Shown: one piece after another, positions 63,472 to 64,000 of the stretch
How positions within the stretch are numbered: the stretch's first letter is position 1
Layout of the letters: each line of letters opens with the position of its first letter
DNA from: Rhizobium anhuiense
GTDB taxonomy: Bacteria > Pseudomonadota > Alphaproteobacteria > Rhizobiales > Rhizobiaceae
Length of the DNA: 64,000 nt
Assembly (NCBI RefSeq): GCF_003985145.1
Contig: NZ_ML133539.1
Coordinates: 1 to 64,000, forward strand
Direction of reading: 5' to 3'
Position numbers and translations under genes: made by a program
Notes under the pieces: generated by a model
The model's input: only the letters and a program-made list of their open reading frames with translations
The model's database searches: none
What the model was told of the DNA's origin: nothing

Positions 63472-64000
63472 ATGGAAACCAACCTTCCCGCCCTCCTCTC
63501 GCTCCAGCACGGCGCCGTGCTGCCGGTGTTTAACCGCCTTCCCGTCAAGGCCCGCGTTCGCGATCGCGGCATCGACTATTGTGTCCTGTACTGCGACCGC
63601 AACGGCGCCGCGCTCCAGCGCATGGACGAGACCCAGGCGACGGTGACCTTCAGCCAGGCCGAACTCACGGAGGCACTCAACCGTCCGGGCAATCCGATGA
63701 CGGTCGAGAAGGACTTCTACGCCGAAACGAAGGCGCGCGCCCGGCTGAAAGGCGCAGACAAACTCAGCGGTCTGAACCCGAGCGATCAGGAAACGGTCCT
63801 CAAAAGAGAATACTTCGTTCGGTCCTTCTACGAGATGCGGGCTGACTACAGGGAGAAGTGCAGGCTTGCGCGCATCGATGGGATGCCCCTTCCGCCTCGC
63901 GTTAGCAAGTCTCGCGACTCCCTTCTGCGGGTGATCCCGCTCATTTCTCTGAAGTGGCGTGCCCAACAATTGGCGAGCTCGCCGAAGGCGACTTACCGGA
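63472..64000 (+). CDS. Possible TnsB/Mu-type transposase, N-terminal part only (runs off the window)
   Basis: The frame is open to the right edge (176 codons seen) behind AAAGGAAAT. It begins METNLPALLSLQHGAVLPVF, then ATVTFSQAELTEALNRPGN, TVEKDFYAETKARARLKGAD and VLKREYFVRSFYEMRADYRE. I recall a similar layout (short beta domain, then a helix-rich DNA-binding part) in TnsB/MuA-like transposases next to TnsA genes in rhizobia. The catalytic DDE region, which would settle the call, lies beyond the window. Confidence 0.5.
   Translation, partial: METNLPALLSLQHGAVLPVFNRLPVKARVRDRGIDYCVLYCDRNGAALQRMDETQATVTFSQAELTEALNRPGNPMTVEKDFYAETKARARLKGADKLSGLNPSDQETVLKREYFVRSFYEMRADYREKCRLARIDGMPLPPRVSKSRDSLLRVIPLISLKWRAQQLASSPKATYR

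Noticed and set aside
1..64000. CRISPR arrays, tRNA or rRNA genes, complete insertion sequences
   Set aside because: No regularly spaced direct repeats, no tRNA cloverleaf or rRNA core sequence, and no IS transposase with flanking inverted repeats was seen by eye.

Overview
The window looks like an accessory region (plasmid or chromosomal island) of a GC-rich alphaproteobacterium, most likely of the order Hyphomicrobiales (Rhizobium, Sinorhizobium, Mesorhizobium, Bosea or similar). The evidence is the overlapping imuA-imuB-dnaE2 mutagenesis operon behind an alphaproteobacterial SOS box (GTTC-N7-GTTC), a pair of bacterial Ku genes, a PF04392-type substrate-binding protein, a DUF3606 miniprotein, and many small orphan proteins of rhizobial type. 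No rRNA, tRNA, CRISPR array or complete insertion sequence was seen. All family calls come from reading motifs; no database search was run.

Layout. 1-3 kb: a Hachiman anti-phage pair (hamA, cut by the left edge, and hamB). 3-11 kb: secreted or periplasmic proteins (DUF4431-like, Cys-rich, trypsin-SH3-SPOR, polysaccharide lyase-like, S1/P1 nuclease), a frameshifted DUF429 gene, a substrate-binding protein and two small genes, one with a decayed second copy. 11-18.3 kb: an unknown gene divergent from an HNH-RecQ fusion helicase, then two Ku genes with small companions. 18.5-26.8 kb: a methyltransferase, dnaE2-imuB-imuA, an SRAP protein (DNA-protein crosslink at abasic sites) and a secreted thermonuclease. 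27-33 kb: redox enzymes, a PadR regulator, two hydrolases and small envelope proteins. 33-44 kb: a CpxA/CpxR-like two-component system with CpxR-like boxes (GTAAA-N5-GTAAA type) in front of a lipoprotein, itself, a truncated RND adaptor and a complete RND adaptor-pump operon. The two adaptors and their promoters are duplicates. 44-49.4 kb: a DedA protein, a truncated methyltransferase, an SOS-boxed operon joining a TnsA-nuclease-like protein to a soluble FtsH-like AAA protease, and a divergent PIN/antitoxin-like pair.

49.8-60.4 kb holds the most unusual locus. It has an active-looking C5 DNA methyltransferase, a convergent 1761-aa GHKL ATPase with a C-terminal PD-(D/E)xK-like (DUF3883) domain, a second methyltransferase paralogue whose catalytic Pro-Cys motif is lost, and an unknown 238-aa protein. 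I read it as a candidate ATP-dependent restriction or defence system with an active/inactive methyltransferase pair. 61-64 kb: a run of small unknown genes leads into a second TnsA-like gene and the start of a gene that may be TnsB-like, so a Tn7-like element may continue past the right edge.

Together the window concentrates genome defence (Hachiman, the methyltransferase/GHKL locus, possibly HNH-RecQ), DNA break and damage handling (Ku, ImuAB-DnaE2, SRAP, SOS-boxed TnsA-like operon) and envelope stress/efflux. Several remnants (frameshifts, truncations, short paralogous scars) show an actively rearranging region.
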